Shown in pieces: positions 36,389-46,239 of a DNA stretch of 64,000 bases. Below the pieces are notes generated by a model. It was not told the DNA's origin and did no database searches. It was given only the letters and a program-made list of their open reading frames with translations. The translations under genes and the position numbers were made by a program. The stretch's first letter is position 1, and each line of letters starts with the position of its first letter. The stretch spans positions 62,001 to 126,000 of the forward strand of contig JADFZL010000006.1 of assembly GCA_015232575.1 (NCBI GenBank), given 5' to 3'. This DNA comes from Candidatus Rifleibacteriota bacterium (GTDB taxonomy: Bacteria; Muiribacteriota; Ozemobacteria; Ozemobacterales; Ozemobacteraceae).

Positions 36389-36485
36389 TTTTCCCTCCAG
36401 CCAAGATTAAAAAAAACAAAATAATCTTTTCAGTCGTTCCGTCTGGCATGATAGAATAATATCAATTGAATTTCAAGGAAAATTT

Positions 36486-37103
36486 ATGAGAAAATTTTTA
36501 AGAATTTCTTTTCACCGTTTTATAATTCTTGTCATCATAACATCATGCATCAGCTTCGCTCACGCAGGACTGCCTTCAGCTGCAAATGCTCTGCGGTCGG
36601 GCGACTATCCGGCGGCACTGAGAGAATTGCGATACTGGGCTTTGAAAGGCGACTCAACAAGCCATAGGGCACAATGCGCTCTTGGAGATCTTTACCTCGA
36701 AGGCAAGGGCATCGAAAAAAATCATTCTGAAGCTCTGAAGTGGTATTCCATGGCAGCAGAACAGGGTAATCCAAGGGCTAATTCTATGATTGGAATTATT
36801 TTTGCTGAAGGGCTGGGTGTCCCAAAAGATCTCGTGCAGGCTGAATTCTTCTGGTTAAAAGCTGCAGAATATGGTGAAACCAGCGCTCAGATAAATCTTG
36901 CCGTGCTATATATAAATAACCCGGTTTCTGAAGAAAAAACTGTCGAAGCTCTGAAATGGTTAATCGTTGCCTCTCGCGATGGAGCCGACGAAAAACTTGT
37001 CAATCAGGCATTTAAAATTCAGGAAAAAATCAGAATACAGCTTTCAGAAGATAAAGTCGAAAAAGCAAAAAACCTTGCAAAAAAATTCAAAAGAAAAAAA
37101 TGA
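36486..37103 (+). CDS. Secreted Sel1-repeat protein
   Basis: 205 residues with a signal peptide (about 1-28, ending SFAHA) and three to four Sel1-like repeats, clear in LGDLYLEGKGIEKNHSEALK, MIGIIFAEGLGVPKDLVQAE and INLAVLYINN. A basic helix ends the protein. Sel1 repeats are protein-binding solenoids. It is probably a periplasmic adaptor, with unknown partner. Confidence 0.82.
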   Translation: MRKFLRISFHRFIILVIITSCISFAHAGLPSAANALRSGDYPAALRELRYWALKGDSTSHRAQCALGDLYLEGKGIEKNHSEALKWYSMAAEQGNPRANSMIGIIFAEGLGVPKDLVQAEFFWLKAAEYGETSAQINLAVLYINNPVSEEKTVEALKWLIVASRDGADEKLVNQAFKIQEKIRIQLSEDKVEKAKNLAKKFKRKK

Positions 37104-37269
37104 AACTGGAAGTGACAACATTTAAATGACCCCATAATTAAGATTTGCGGTATTCTGTATTCGAAATCTTAAATAATGGGACATATTTGTCTGCTAACTT
37201 TGGGTTGGGCTGTCATGCTGTATTTGGGTTTTTGAAAATATATGAAATTTACTTGAAAAGGAAATCACA
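37104..37269. repeat. Intergenic copy of dispersed repeat
   Basis: AAATGACCCCATAATTAAGA at 37123-37142 matches 256-275, and CTGCTAACTTTGGGTTGGGC near 37191-37210 resembles GCATGTTAACCTTTGGGTAA at 57079-57098. Both are pieces of one longer intergenic element. Confidence 0.6.
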
Positions 37270-37716
37270 ATGAAATATTCTGCTTGTATTATTTTTATGA
37301 TAATGATATTGGCCAGCATTAATGGTTGTATTGAAACGAATGTTCCAGCTGACAAAATGTTTCAGGTTCTTATCGCAAATCCTATTCCAAAAGAGATTAA
37401 GGAATTGCAGGGTTCAGGCTATACATGGCAGGGACACCTGATTTTCCTGAGATTCAAAACAACCTCTGCTGAAGCAATAACAAAAATTATCAGCAAGGGT
37501 TATGCTGAGGCTGAATGGAAAGAAATATCATACCGGTTTGATCTTCCTGAGGAGTTCAAAACCTGTTTTACTCCCCCTTGGAATGCCACAATGAAACCTG
37601 GAATAAAGTGCTATTCTAAAAAGAATGTTTCAAATTCATGGACCGAAAACGGTGAACATTTCCTGTTTATAGATGAAGAAAATCTTACAATATATTTCAT
37701 AGCTTGCGGCGCATAA
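37270..37716 (+). CDS. Hypothetical lipoprotein
   Basis: 148 residues. A lipoprotein signal, ILASINGC, places the lipidated Cys at about residue 20. The mature part is short and globular (two-layer alpha/beta by eye), with GSGYTWQGHLIFLRF and a C-terminal IYFIACGA. No family is recognised. AAGGAAA precedes the ATG. It stands alone between repeats and the next lipoprotein. Confidence 0.7.
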   Translation: MKYSACIIFMIMILASINGCIETNVPADKMFQVLIANPIPKEIKELQGSGYTWQGHLIFLRFKTTSAEAITKIISKGYAEAEWKEISYRFDLPEEFKTCFTPPWNATMKPGIKCYSKKNVSNSWTENGEHFLFIDEENLTIYFIACGA

Positions 37717-37947
37717 ACACAGAATAATTTACAGGTAAAAACATCTTAACATAGCCACGTACCAAATAAACTTTCTCCCTTTTGGTTGAAATAATCTACC
37801 TGGAAGTCTGAATTTACATATACTTTACATAGGGACTTTAACATATTTCGAAGAAATGACCGATATGTATTGTGAATCCCTGTTAATTCATGCCCTTCTC
37901 AGGATTGAATATAAGAGAATTAAATACCTAAGGAGAATAGATATCTT

Positions 37948-40245
37948 ATGGTCAGAAACATTCGAAAAAATGTTTTGTTAAGACTTGCACTTTTTCTATC
38001 GGCAGTCTTTTTTGTAACTGGATGTGGCGGTGGCGGCGGAGGTAGCAGTATCACCAATGGGCCGGTGACCCCAGGAATTGAGAACTCTTCCATTGAAGGT
38101 TATGTAAGTTTGAACGCCACTTCAGCATCGATCAGAAAATCTTCAGGCGATGTTACTTCAACATCTCTTTCAGGAATTGATTGCGAGTTATATGCTTTCG
38201 ACGATATGGGCGTAGAGCATCTAATTGCACAAACAAAAACTCAATCCGATGGACTATATCGTTTTGAAAATATTTCAAACCTCTTCAAAAGCATCAATCT
38301 GATTGTTAAAGCAAAAGCATCTGCCGGTTCAATGGAGTGTGTTGTACCTGCAATAAAATCAGGTACTGTCGTCAGAGCTCCGACAATTAATCCAAAATCT
38401 GGAATTACAGCGAAGATTGTCCGGAAAGCTGCCGCAAAATCACCACAGAACGATATTAACCTTGGCGAATTGCTTGCCATCGTTCCACAAAGCGTTCTTG
38501 AAAAAATTGAGTCCAGAATTGACGAAGTCGTAGACAACTTTCTTGCTGTTCAGACAGCCAGAAAGGAAAAAATTGGTTCTGCACAGGCAAAAGAGCTTCT
38601 CAGTTACAGTTACGAGCTTCAGCAGACCATGAATGAGAAAATCGAATCAGGCGATCTGACAGCAGAAGAAGCCTGGAAACTTTTTGCACAGAAAATGAAC
38701 GAAAAGCAGATCAGAATGGGAATATCTGTTCAGGACCTGCAGACTTCAAACGATCTTGCACAGGTAGCAGTATTTGATCCGGCTATCGGAGGCGTTTCAA
38801 CAGACAATCCAGGTGATCCTGATCTTGAAAAAATTGAGCTGCAGAAGCTCAAGGAGCGCAAGCTCAATCTACTTGAAACGCTATCAGCATCAGTTAAATT
38901 GCTTACAAATGATTCAAGCGACTTTTCAGAATTTTATACTCTGGTTTCATACTTCAGCAAAATGATTGATTCTGCAACCAGAATTGATGATCTTCACCTG
39001 ATTTTCATCAATGCAGGAAATGATTCGGTTCGATTCACCGAATACCTTAACAAAGCACTTCTTAAAGTCAATTTTACTCCGGAACTTGCTGCAAAGGTTT
39101 TTCTAATTGAAAGACCGCTATACGGATTCAGTAGTGCCGGCAATTCTCCAGTTAAAGTCACTGTTAATACATCTTCTGATTCTGCAGTATCAGAAAGTTC
39201 TTCAAATTCTGCTGTCCCAGCAGGAACACGCGTTCAGGAAATCGCAAAAAATATTGAAAATGCAATCAGTGAAATGATCAAAAACATTCTTGAGATTGCT
39301 GAATCTGCAAAGATTACTCTTGATCCTTCACAGGCAAAAGCTATTGCCTATATCATCTGGGCAAACACTTACGAAAATCTCAACTTCCCGTCGCCGGTTG
39401 TTTATCCGGTTGATCCGATCATTCCAATTGAAGACACAGTATATTATGGTTATGGAAAAGTTGAAAAACTTGCTGCTCCGGTTGAAAAGAATGGAATCAC
39501 CTATTACTACGCTCTTAAATCTTCTCTCTGCTACGCCATGGCCGTAAGCGCCACCGGCAAAAATCCTGAAACAACAGCTAATTCAGAAATAATTGCATAT
39601 CTTTCAGAAAAAGATTCATTTGAAGTAATCAAAGTAGAATCAGATTCGAAAGAGCCTCTGAAGGGAAATCTTGAAATGATTTCACAATATGAATCAGTAG
39701 AAATTCAGGGAACCTATCTTGAAAAACCAGTTTATCCGGATTATACCACTGCCGCTCCATCAGCTGATTCTCCAGGAAAAAATTCAACCCAGCCAATCAG
39801 ATCCACTTCTAATTCCAGCTCAACATCAATATCTACTTCAGATTCTGACGGAAATTCCGGCTCGGGTTCTACTCCTGGTTCCGAACCTCTCATTTATTGG
39901 AAATCTGAACCAGTGTATATTATTGTCAATCATGCTACTATTCTTCCGCCGCCTGCCCCACCGCCTCAGTATTACAGCGAAATTCCGGGAAAAGTTGTTG
40001 CCGCTCAGGCAGATGGTATAAATATTCCGGGAGTATATGTGTTTATAGCAGAAGACAGCAATTCACCATGCAACAGATCTATTCTCAGATCTGCCTGGGA
40101 ATTTAACAGATCAGAATCAGGCGGAGTGAAAAAATACCTGGACAAAAATGTTCTCGTTTCAGGTACTCTTGTTGAATATGAAAGTCCAACAAATTCAGAA
40201 AGCACGCTTACCGAATTTCTTTTCGAAGAAATTTCCCTGAAATAA
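37948..40245 (+). CDS. Large lipoprotein of unknown function
   Basis: 765 residues. The lipoprotein signal ends FFVTGCGGGGGGSS, with the lipidated Cys near 27 and a Gly linker. Residues 50-135 resemble a carboxypeptidase-like beta-sandwich (SLSGIDCELYAFDDMGVEHL, then YRFENISNL). A long helical region follows (about 160-470), then a beta-rich part. A Ser/Thr/Pro linker (about 610-650) precedes a Pro-rich run and a final domain of about 80 residues. It lies just before the efflux operon but is separated by 166 bp and a hairpin. The function is unknown. Confidence 0.72.
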   Translation: MVRNIRKNVLLRLALFLSAVFFVTGCGGGGGGSSITNGPVTPGIENSSIEGYVSLNATSASIRKSSGDVTSTSLSGIDCELYAFDDMGVEHLIAQTKTQSDGLYRFENISNLFKSINLIVKAKASAGSMECVVPAIKSGTVVRAPTINPKSGITAKIVRKAAAKSPQNDINLGELLAIVPQSVLEKIESRIDEVVDNFLAVQTARKEKIGSAQAKELLSYSYELQQTMNEKIESGDLTAEEAWKLFAQKMNEKQIRMGISVQDLQTSNDLAQVAVFDPAIGGVSTDNPGDPDLEKIELQKLKERKLNLLETLSASVKLLTNDSSDFSEFYTLVSYFSKMIDSATRIDDLHLIFINAGNDSVRFTEYLNKALLKVNFTPELAAKVFLIERPLYGFSSAGNSPVKVTVNTSSDSAVSESSSNSAVPAGTRVQEIAKNIENAISEMIKNILEIAESAKITLDPSQAKAIAYIIWANTYENLNFPSPVVYPVDPIIPIEDTVYYGYGKVEKLAAPVEKNGITYYYALKSSLCYAMAVSATGKNPETTANSEIIAYLSEKDSFEVIKVESDSKEPLKGNLEMISQYESVEIQGTYLEKPVYPDYTTAAPSADSPGKNSTQPIRSTSNSSSTSISTSDSDGNSGSGSTPGSEPLIYWKSEPVYIIVNHATILPPPAPPPQYYSEIPGKVVAAQADGINIPGVYVFIAEDSNSPCNRSILRSAWEFNRSESGGVKKYLDKNVLVSGTLVEYESPTNSESTLTEFLFEEISLK

Positions 40246-40273
40246 TGCACAATTAGTTATCAACCACTTTTAT

Positions 40274-40300
40274 CCTCTCCCAAAAGTTTTTTGGGAGAGG
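40274..40300. terminator. Perfect 12-bp hairpin after the lipoprotein gene
   Basis: CCTCTCCCAAAA (40274-40285) pairs with TTTTGGGAGAGG (40289-40300), loop GTT. The T-rich element is inside the loop side rather than after the stem, so termination would be inefficient. Confidence 0.5.
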
Positions 40301-40411
40301 ATTTGCCTGATCATCTGAAAAATTGTTGATTTTTCGTTGTCCGGGAGTTGATGTAAAGATTTGTTAAAGCTTTATTTCTGTGGTTGATTTTAATAAAAAT
40401 ATTTTTTACAA

Positions 40412-42247
40412 ATGAGAAGCAAAACAGTGACAAATAAAAAACTTGTTTTTATGATTTATCTTGTTTTAATGATTTATCTTGTTTCAAATTTTTTTCCCGG
40501 CTCATGTAATGCGCAATCCGCATCGTCACCCTGGACTCTGAAAGACTGTCTTAACTTTGGACTCAAAAATCATCCAACTCTTACACAGAGCGAAAGCTCT
40601 ATAGAGTCAGCCAAAGCACAAATCGGACAAGTCAGATCAGGCACAAAATTAAAAATGTCAGCAGATGCATCTGTTTTGAGAAGAAAAAGCGAATTTGTCA
40701 GAAACAGCGGTCCATTCGGAGCAAATCTCGACATGAACGATTCAACTTCAGAATCAATTTCCGCAAGAAAACTGATTTCTGACTGGGGTAAAAGCAGAGA
40801 TCGTGAAAAAATGGTGCGATCAGTATTAAAAGCTTCAGAAGAAGAACACAAATGGCAGACTTCACAAATAGCAGGGGCAATAAAAGTTGCTTTTTTCAGA
40901 GCACTTCAGAATCAAGCACTCGTTAAAGTCCAACAGGATAGCCTTCAGAGATATATTGAACATAAACAGAAAGTTCAGGGATTTCTTGAAGTTGGTTCAA
41001 AAACCCCTTACGATCTTACCAGAGCCGAAGTCGATGTCGCAAATGCAAAAGTTTCACTGATAAGATCTGAAAATGAATATAAAAACTCTCTTGCACAACT
41101 CAGCCAGTCTATTGGAATTGAATATATTCCTGAAATTACATACAATTCAAACATTGCTTCGGCAGCAACTTCGCATGCTGAATTGAATAAGGATGATCTG
41201 GTAAAAAAAGTTATGGAAAGACCAAACCTTTCGGCAGCCAGATTTCAGCTAGACAGTGCAGGGCATCAGCTTAGCGAGTCTAAAAAAGCATTGAAACCAA
41301 CTCTTTCAGGAAGCGCAAACTACGGATTCGATGGAACAGCATCACCCCTTGACCGATCCTGGAGCGTTGCAATGAGCCTTACAATGCCCTTCCTCGACGG
41401 AAAACTTAGCAAATATCAGCAGAAAGAAGCTCAAAGTTCTCTGAAAGCAGCAAGAGCAAGAGTTCAGAATCTTCGAATTGAGGCAAAAACCGATCTTGAA
41501 ACAGCAATTAACAGCGTTGATGACGCATTCAGAAAGTTTGAAGTCTCACAGGTTCTTCTAAAGCAGGCAAGTGAAACACTTAATCTAGCAGAAGGAAGAT
41601 ATGAAGCTGGTCTTGGATCACCAATCGAAATCACAGACGCAAGAAGCGCCTATTCAAATGCCGAGGGAACTTATATTTCATCATATTTTGACACTCTGAT
41701 TGCACTTTCAAGAATGAATATGATACTTGGAGAACTCCCACCAGAAACAAATGAACCAGATGCTGGTGAAGAAAATATAGATGAACCTGTTTTAAATGAA
41801 GCAGATATAGATGATAATCTTCAGTTTGCTGAAGCATGTGAAGAATCTGTTACATCTGATGGAAACGTGCAAGACGCATCATCAACTGCCTCAGTTGCAT
41901 CATTACCTGTTACAGTGCAACCTGTTTCCAGCAATCTGGAAATGCCAATTTCAAGCTCAGCATCTGAAATTCAGCCTGTTATAAAGCCTGCTTCTGATGT
42001 GGCATCTGAATCAAATGAAGTCAGCTGCACCTGCATAGAAGGTCCGAACGAACCTGTTTTCGACGATCCGGAAATGCCTCGTCCGATATCTGTGCCAACG
42101 CCCGTTTCAAGCTCAACATCCGAAATTCCGCCTGCTTTTAACTTTGCTTCTGATGTAGCATCTGAATCAAAAGAAGTCAGCTGCACCTGCACAGAAGATC
42201 CGAATAAGCCTGTCGAGCCACAAAAGCAGAGTGAAGGTCTACAATGA
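40412..42247 (+). CDS. TolC-family outer membrane efflux channel with repeat tail
   Basis: 611 residues: signal peptide (about 1-35, preceded by basic residues; ends SCNA), two outer-membrane-efflux domains with long helices (about 42-445), then an atypical acidic Ser/Pro-rich tail (about 446-611). The tail carries a 52-residue unit nearly twice (begins SSSASEI and SSSTSEI; contains ASDVASES and EVSCTC). TolC normally ends near 430-470 residues. No Shine-Dalgarno precedes the ATG. It is the first gene of a four-gene operon with 4-bp overlaps and forms the exit duct. Confidence 0.88.
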   Translation: MRSKTVTNKKLVFMIYLVLMIYLVSNFFPGSCNAQSASSPWTLKDCLNFGLKNHPTLTQSESSIESAKAQIGQVRSGTKLKMSADASVLRRKSEFVRNSGPFGANLDMNDSTSESISARKLISDWGKSRDREKMVRSVLKASEEEHKWQTSQIAGAIKVAFFRALQNQALVKVQQDSLQRYIEHKQKVQGFLEVGSKTPYDLTRAEVDVANAKVSLIRSENEYKNSLAQLSQSIGIEYIPEITYNSNIASAATSHAELNKDDLVKKVMERPNLSAARFQLDSAGHQLSESKKALKPTLSGSANYGFDGTASPLDRSWSVAMSLTMPFLDGKLSKYQQKEAQSSLKAARARVQNLRIEAKTDLETAINSVDDAFRKFEVSQVLLKQASETLNLAEGRYEAGLGSPIEITDARSAYSNAEGTYISSYFDTLIALSRMNMILGELPPETNEPDAGEENIDEPVLNEADIDDNLQFAEACEESVTSDGNVQDASSTASVASLPVTVQPVSSNLEMPISSSASEIQPVIKPASDVASESNEVSCTCIEGPNEPVFDDPEMPRPISVPTPVSSSTSEIPPAFNFASDVASESKEVSCTCTEDPNKPVEPQKQSEGLQ

Positions 42248-43797
42248 AAAAAGTTATTATTATTTTAATTCTGGTACTGGTCGCCGGAATAAGTTATGGC
42301 GGTTACTGGTATTACACAAATAATAAAGCCGCCACGGAATATACTGAAGAAGAAGTTGAAATCGGAGATATTGTTCAAACTGTATCTGCAACTGGATCAC
42401 TTGCGGCACTGACAACAGTTCAGGTCGGCTGCCAGATCAGCGGAATAGTAGCTTCAATTTCAGCTGACTTTAACGACACCGTTTATGCAAATCAACTGAT
42501 TGCCATGATTGATCCGGCAATTTATGAAACACAGGTTCAACAGGCAAAAGCAAACATTGAAAACGCAAAAGCACAAAAAGCAAATCTGACTGCACAGCTA
42601 TTAAACCAAAAAAGCAGCCTTCTCTCAGCAGACGCTGATGTTGCATTGCAAAAAGCAAACATCAACAAGGCAAAAGCAAATTATGCTGATGCAGAAAGAA
42701 ACTGCAAACGAATTGAAGAACTATTTCAGAGACGACTTGTGGCAACATCAGACCGTGATACAGCCAGAAGCAACAAAGAAGCGCTTGCTGCAACTGTAGA
42801 TGCCAGCAAAGCTCAATTACAGGCATCCCTGGCGAAGGTTGGCCAGGTTAAAGCCCAGATTGAATCAGCAAAAGCTCAACTCGAAGGCTCTGAAGCGCAG
42901 ATAAAGCAAATGAACATGCAATTGAATATTGCCGAAATAAATCTTCAGCGCACAAAAATATTTTCACCGATTGACGGTGTAATTATTTCCAGAAATGTTG
43001 ACGTTGGACAGACCGTTGCAGCATCATTGCAGGCTCCGACTCTTTTTACAATCGCAAATGATCTTCGCAAGATGCAGATAAACACATCAGTAGACGAAGC
43101 TGATATTGGAATGGTGAAACCGGAACAGCGCGTAACATTCACAGTTGATGCATATTCCGGCAGAGAATTTACCGGAAAAGTTGATCAGGTAAGACTGTCG
43201 CCGACAACAAATCAGAATGTAGTAACGTATTCAGTAATGGTTAAAGTCGAAAACGACGATCTGTCGCTTAAACCAGGCATGACAGCAAACGTAGAAATAC
43301 TTGTAAACAAAAGAAGAAATGTTCTGAGAATCCCAACCAAGGCAATGTTCTTCAAACCATCAGCCGCAGAATCTACAGCTTCAAAAGACCAGGAGATTTC
43401 CCGAAAGCCAGATGAAAAAGCTTCAGTTGCCGAAGTTGCCTCCGCAAGTAATGTATCGGGAGAGCTTGTCAGAAAAGCGACTGATAGTAAAGATATTGAA
43501 AACAATGACAACGCTGATGAAAGCAACCACAAAAAGAAGAGAAGACAAAAGAATGGCTCAGGCAAAGACTCAGTTGAAAATGATGCTGGAATATGGATAC
43601 TATCATCGGGTAAACCTGTGCTTACGCCTATCAAAACAGGTCTTTCAACCACAAGTGTTACTGAATTACTGAGTCCGGAATTAAAACCTGGAACAAAAAT
43701 CATTGTTGCTGAAAATGTCAAAGGAAGTTCAAAAACACTTCCCGGCCTGACCAAGTCCGGCACTAAAGGCGCCCGTAGAGCAATGCGAGGGCATTGA
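42244..43797 (+). CDS. MacA-like periplasmic adaptor (HlyD family)
   Basis: 517 residues: N-terminal membrane anchor (about 3-22), barrel-sandwich with VSATGSLAALTTVQVGCQIS, a long hairpin of Ala/Gln/Lys-rich helices (about 95-230), FSPIDGVIISRNVDVGQTVA, a beta-barrel and a membrane-proximal domain. Between barrel and last domain a charged insert of about 75 residues (about 370-445, KKKRRQKNGSGK at its end) makes it longer than E. coli MacA. It bridges the MacB-type pump and TolC and overlaps both neighbours by 4 bp. Confidence 0.9.
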   Translation: MKKVIIILILVLVAGISYGGYWYYTNNKAATEYTEEEVEIGDIVQTVSATGSLAALTTVQVGCQISGIVASISADFNDTVYANQLIAMIDPAIYETQVQQAKANIENAKAQKANLTAQLLNQKSSLLSADADVALQKANINKAKANYADAERNCKRIEELFQRRLVATSDRDTARSNKEALAATVDASKAQLQASLAKVGQVKAQIESAKAQLEGSEAQIKQMNMQLNIAEINLQRTKIFSPIDGVIISRNVDVGQTVAASLQAPTLFTIANDLRKMQINTSVDEADIGMVKPEQRVTFTVDAYSGREFTGKVDQVRLSPTTNQNVVTYSVMVKVENDDLSLKPGMTANVEILVNKRRNVLRIPTKAMFFKPSAAESTASKDQEISRKPDEKASVAEVASASNVSGELVRKATDSKDIENNDNADESNHKKKRRQKNGSGKDSVENDAGIWILSSGKPVLTPIKTGLSTTSVTELLSPELKPGTKIIVAENVKGSSKTLPGLTKSGTKGARRAMRGH

Positions 43798-44594
43798 AAC
43801 AAAGAATGACAGCAACAAAAAATGATCAATTTGCAGGCGCACTCCTGGCTCTTAAGGGAATTCACAAAACTTATTTCATGGACGGGGTCAATGTCAGGGC
43901 GCTGAGAGGCGTTGACCTGGCTGTTCATAAAGGTGAATTCACAGCAATTATGGGAGCATCCGGCTCGGGAAAGTCAACTCTCATGAATATTCTGGGCTGT
44001 CTCGACCGCCCGACTAAGGGTTCCTATTTCATTGATGGAGAAGACGTTTCAACGTTTTCCAAAGATCAGCTGGCGCTTGTACGAAACAAAAAAATCGGGT
44101 TCGTTTTTCAGGGCTTTAACCTGTTATCACGTACAAGCGCTCTTGAAAATGTTGAATTGCCTATGATTTACGCTGGTATTCACTCGGCTGAACGTCAGAA
44201 ACGCGCAAAAGAAGCTCTAGGTGCCGTCGGACTTGCCGGACGCGAAAACCATCATCCGAATCAGCTTTCCGGAGGTCAACAGCAGCGCGTTGCCATTGCT
44301 CGATCGCTTGTAAATTCACCGGCAATGATTCTTGCCGATGAACCAACCGGAAACCTTGATACCAGATCAAGTGTTGAAATAATGGGGATTTTTCAAAATC
44401 TTAATTCCCAGGGTATCACTATCATTCTTATTACACACGAAGCTGACATAGCAGAGTTTGCAAAAAGAAAAATATTATTCAGAGATGGGCTTATGGTAAG
44501 CGATGTAACAAACGCAAAACAGGCTTCTGCGGCTGAAGCTCTGAAGAAGTTGCCTATTGCAGACCTTCAGAGCGATACGGAGGATGAAAAGTGA
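43794..44594 (+). CDS. MacB-type ABC transporter ATPase
   Basis: 266 residues from TTG 43794, which overlaps the stop of the adaptor gene; an ATG at 43806 in frame is an alternative. It has Walker A GASGSGKST, signature LSGGQQQR and Walker B LADEPTGNLDT, of the LolD/MacB subgroup. In E. coli MacB the ATPase is fused to the permease; here they are separate proteins, as in many other bacteria. The C-terminal 30 residues are an extra acidic/Lys tail. It energises export through MacA-TolC. Confidence 0.9.
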   Translation: MKQRMTATKNDQFAGALLALKGIHKTYFMDGVNVRALRGVDLAVHKGEFTAIMGASGSGKSTLMNILGCLDRPTKGSYFIDGEDVSTFSKDQLALVRNKKIGFVFQGFNLLSRTSALENVELPMIYAGIHSAERQKRAKEALGAVGLAGRENHHPNQLSGGQQQRVAIARSLVNSPAMILADEPTGNLDTRSSVEIMGIFQNLNSQGITIILITHEADIAEFAKRKILFRDGLMVSDVTNAKQASAAEALKKLPIADLQSDTEDEK

Positions 44595-45808
44595 GTATTT
44601 TATCAGTTATTCGACTTGCAATTCTCAGCCTCACCAGAAATAAAACCAGATCACTTCTCACAGCCCTTGGAATAATAATCGGTGTGAGCTCAGTAATAAC
44701 AATGGTAGGACTTGGACAGGGCGCGTATAATTCCGTTCAAAGCGAAATTTCCAAAATGGGTACAAGTCTTCTAATGATTGTACCTGGAAGCACATCAAGC
44801 CGTGGTTTTATGGGCGGAGCGGGAACTGTTACTTCTCTTACCGAAGATGATACACAAAGTGTTTCAGATGAATGTCAGTCGGTCAGATATGCCGGCTCAG
44901 TTGTAAGAACTGCGGCACAGGTGGTTTACTCCAGCCAGAACTGGAGTACAAGTATCATGGGCACATCGGAAAATTACCTTCTCATAAGAGCCTGGGAAAT
45001 GAAATCCGGTGAGTTTTTTTCAGAAAGAGAAGTCCGGTCTGGAAATAAAGTCTGCGTCCTTGGAAAAACAGTAGCAGACAATCTCTTCGGAAATATAGAT
45101 CCCGTGGGTAAAATAATCCGAATTAAAAAAATTCCATTCGAAGTTATTGGAATTCTGGCATCCAAAGGTCAGACCGGAATGGGTCAGGACCAGGATGACA
45201 TGGTTCTGGCGCCGATCACCACAGTTCAGAGAAGGTTAATGGGCGTTGTTCATGTCAACATGATCATGGCATCGGCAATCAGTGACGCGGCAGTTGAAGA
45301 CGCCAGACAGGAAATCTCAAATGTTCTGAGAAGACGTCACAAGCTTGCTCCAAAAGATGATGATGACTTCGACATCAGAACACAGGCAGACATAGCTCAA
45401 ACCGCCGGGACAACTCTTGCGATAATGGCACTTCTTTTAGGAAGTGTCGCATCAGTATCACTTCTTGTCGGCGGAATCGGTATAATGAATATCATGCTTG
45501 TTTCAGTAACTGAAAGAACACGTGAAATCGGCATAAGAATGGCCGTGGGTGCCCGAAGCAGTGATATTCTGATTCAGTTTCTTATTGAAGCAATAACCCT
45601 TTCCGGAGTTGGCGGAATTACCGGAATTGCTCTGGGAACTTTGGCAACACATATTCTCACTCTTTTTACACAATGGCCTACAACTGTATCTGTTGCAGCA
45701 GTCGCAGGCTCGTTCATTTTTTCGGCAATGGTTGGAGTATTTTTCGGCCTTTACCCTGCCTGGAAAGCCTCGAATCTTGACCCGATTGAAGCCCTTAGAT
45801 TTGAATAA
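44591..45808 (+). CDS. MacB-type ABC transporter permease
   Basis: 405 residues from GTG 44591 with GGAGG six bases upstream. Layout: membrane helix (about 20-42), a large periplasmic domain (about 50-275) and three membrane helices (about 280-305, 330-355, 370-390), the MacB/FtsX permease fold. IGIMNIMLVSVTERTREIGI and MAVGA are family marks, and PAWKASNLDPIEALRFE is the typical C terminus. It is the last gene of the operon; microsatellite-like repeats follow. Confidence 0.9.
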   Translation: MSILSVIRLAILSLTRNKTRSLLTALGIIIGVSSVITMVGLGQGAYNSVQSEISKMGTSLLMIVPGSTSSRGFMGGAGTVTSLTEDDTQSVSDECQSVRYAGSVVRTAAQVVYSSQNWSTSIMGTSENYLLIRAWEMKSGEFFSEREVRSGNKVCVLGKTVADNLFGNIDPVGKIIRIKKIPFEVIGILASKGQTGMGQDQDDMVLAPITTVQRRLMGVVHVNMIMASAISDAAVEDARQEISNVLRRRHKLAPKDDDDFDIRTQADIAQTAGTTLAIMALLLGSVASVSLLVGGIGIMNIMLVSVTERTREIGIRMAVGARSSDILIQFLIEAITLSGVGGITGIALGTLATHILTLFTQWPTTVSVAAVAGSFIFSAMVGVFFGLYPAWKASNLDPIEALRFE

Positions 45809-45839
45809 AATGCATTTGTATCATCTAAATAGCACCTGA

Positions 45840-45925
45840 AAGCCAAGACAAGACAAGAAAAGACAAGAAAAGAAAAGATTTTTTTTCGCAGATTACGCAG
45901 ATTTTAAAGAGTCAAGATTTGTATT
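45840..45925. repeat. Microsatellite-like repeats after the efflux operon
   Basis: GACAAGACAAGAAAAGACAA runs, then CGCAGATTACGCAGATTTTA, the same word family that follows other stop codons in this window. Confidence 0.65.
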
Positions 45926-45955
45926 AGTGTGAGTATTTTAACTGAATTTTGGAGA

Positions 45956-46031
45956 CTGTAGCAATGTTGCTGAGCAGATATAAATAAACACGAGCGTGAG
46001 ATATATCTTTTCTTCAGTCACATTGCTACAG
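45956..46031. ncRNA. Long imperfect palindrome, possible structured RNA or attenuator
   Basis: Outer arms CTGTAGCAATGT (45956-45967) and ACATTGCTACAG (46020-46031) pair perfectly. Inside, GCTGAG/CTTCAG and AGATATA/TATATCT can extend the stem, and the centre holds CACGAGCGTG, a small hairpin. The 76-bp element lies between the efflux operon and the next promoter. It could be a small RNA, an inverted-repeat transposon remnant or a cruciform. Confidence 0.4.
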
Positions 46032-46164
46032 GGTCGAATTATGCAAAATGATTTTATTTCTTCTCTTTAAAAATCAGTGTTATTCTGTGTAATTCGTGTA
46101 TTCCGTGATTAAAATCGGTTTCTTTTCCTGAAAAGCCAACTTTCGGTTCGAAAGATTCTATACA

Positions 46165-46192
46165 TTGACAGACTTTCAAAGTTTGGTATAAT
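46165..46192 (+). promoter_or_regulatory. Consensus sigma-70 promoter
   Basis: TTGACA, 16-base spacer, TATAAT with TG before it (extended -10). Both hexamers are perfect. It ends 47 bases before the ATG at 46240 and predicts high constitutive expression. Confidence 0.8.
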
Positions 46193-46239
46193 GATAGAAA
46201 GGGTTCTCGTTTCCACTCATTTTTGCTGGAGGGTAAAAT

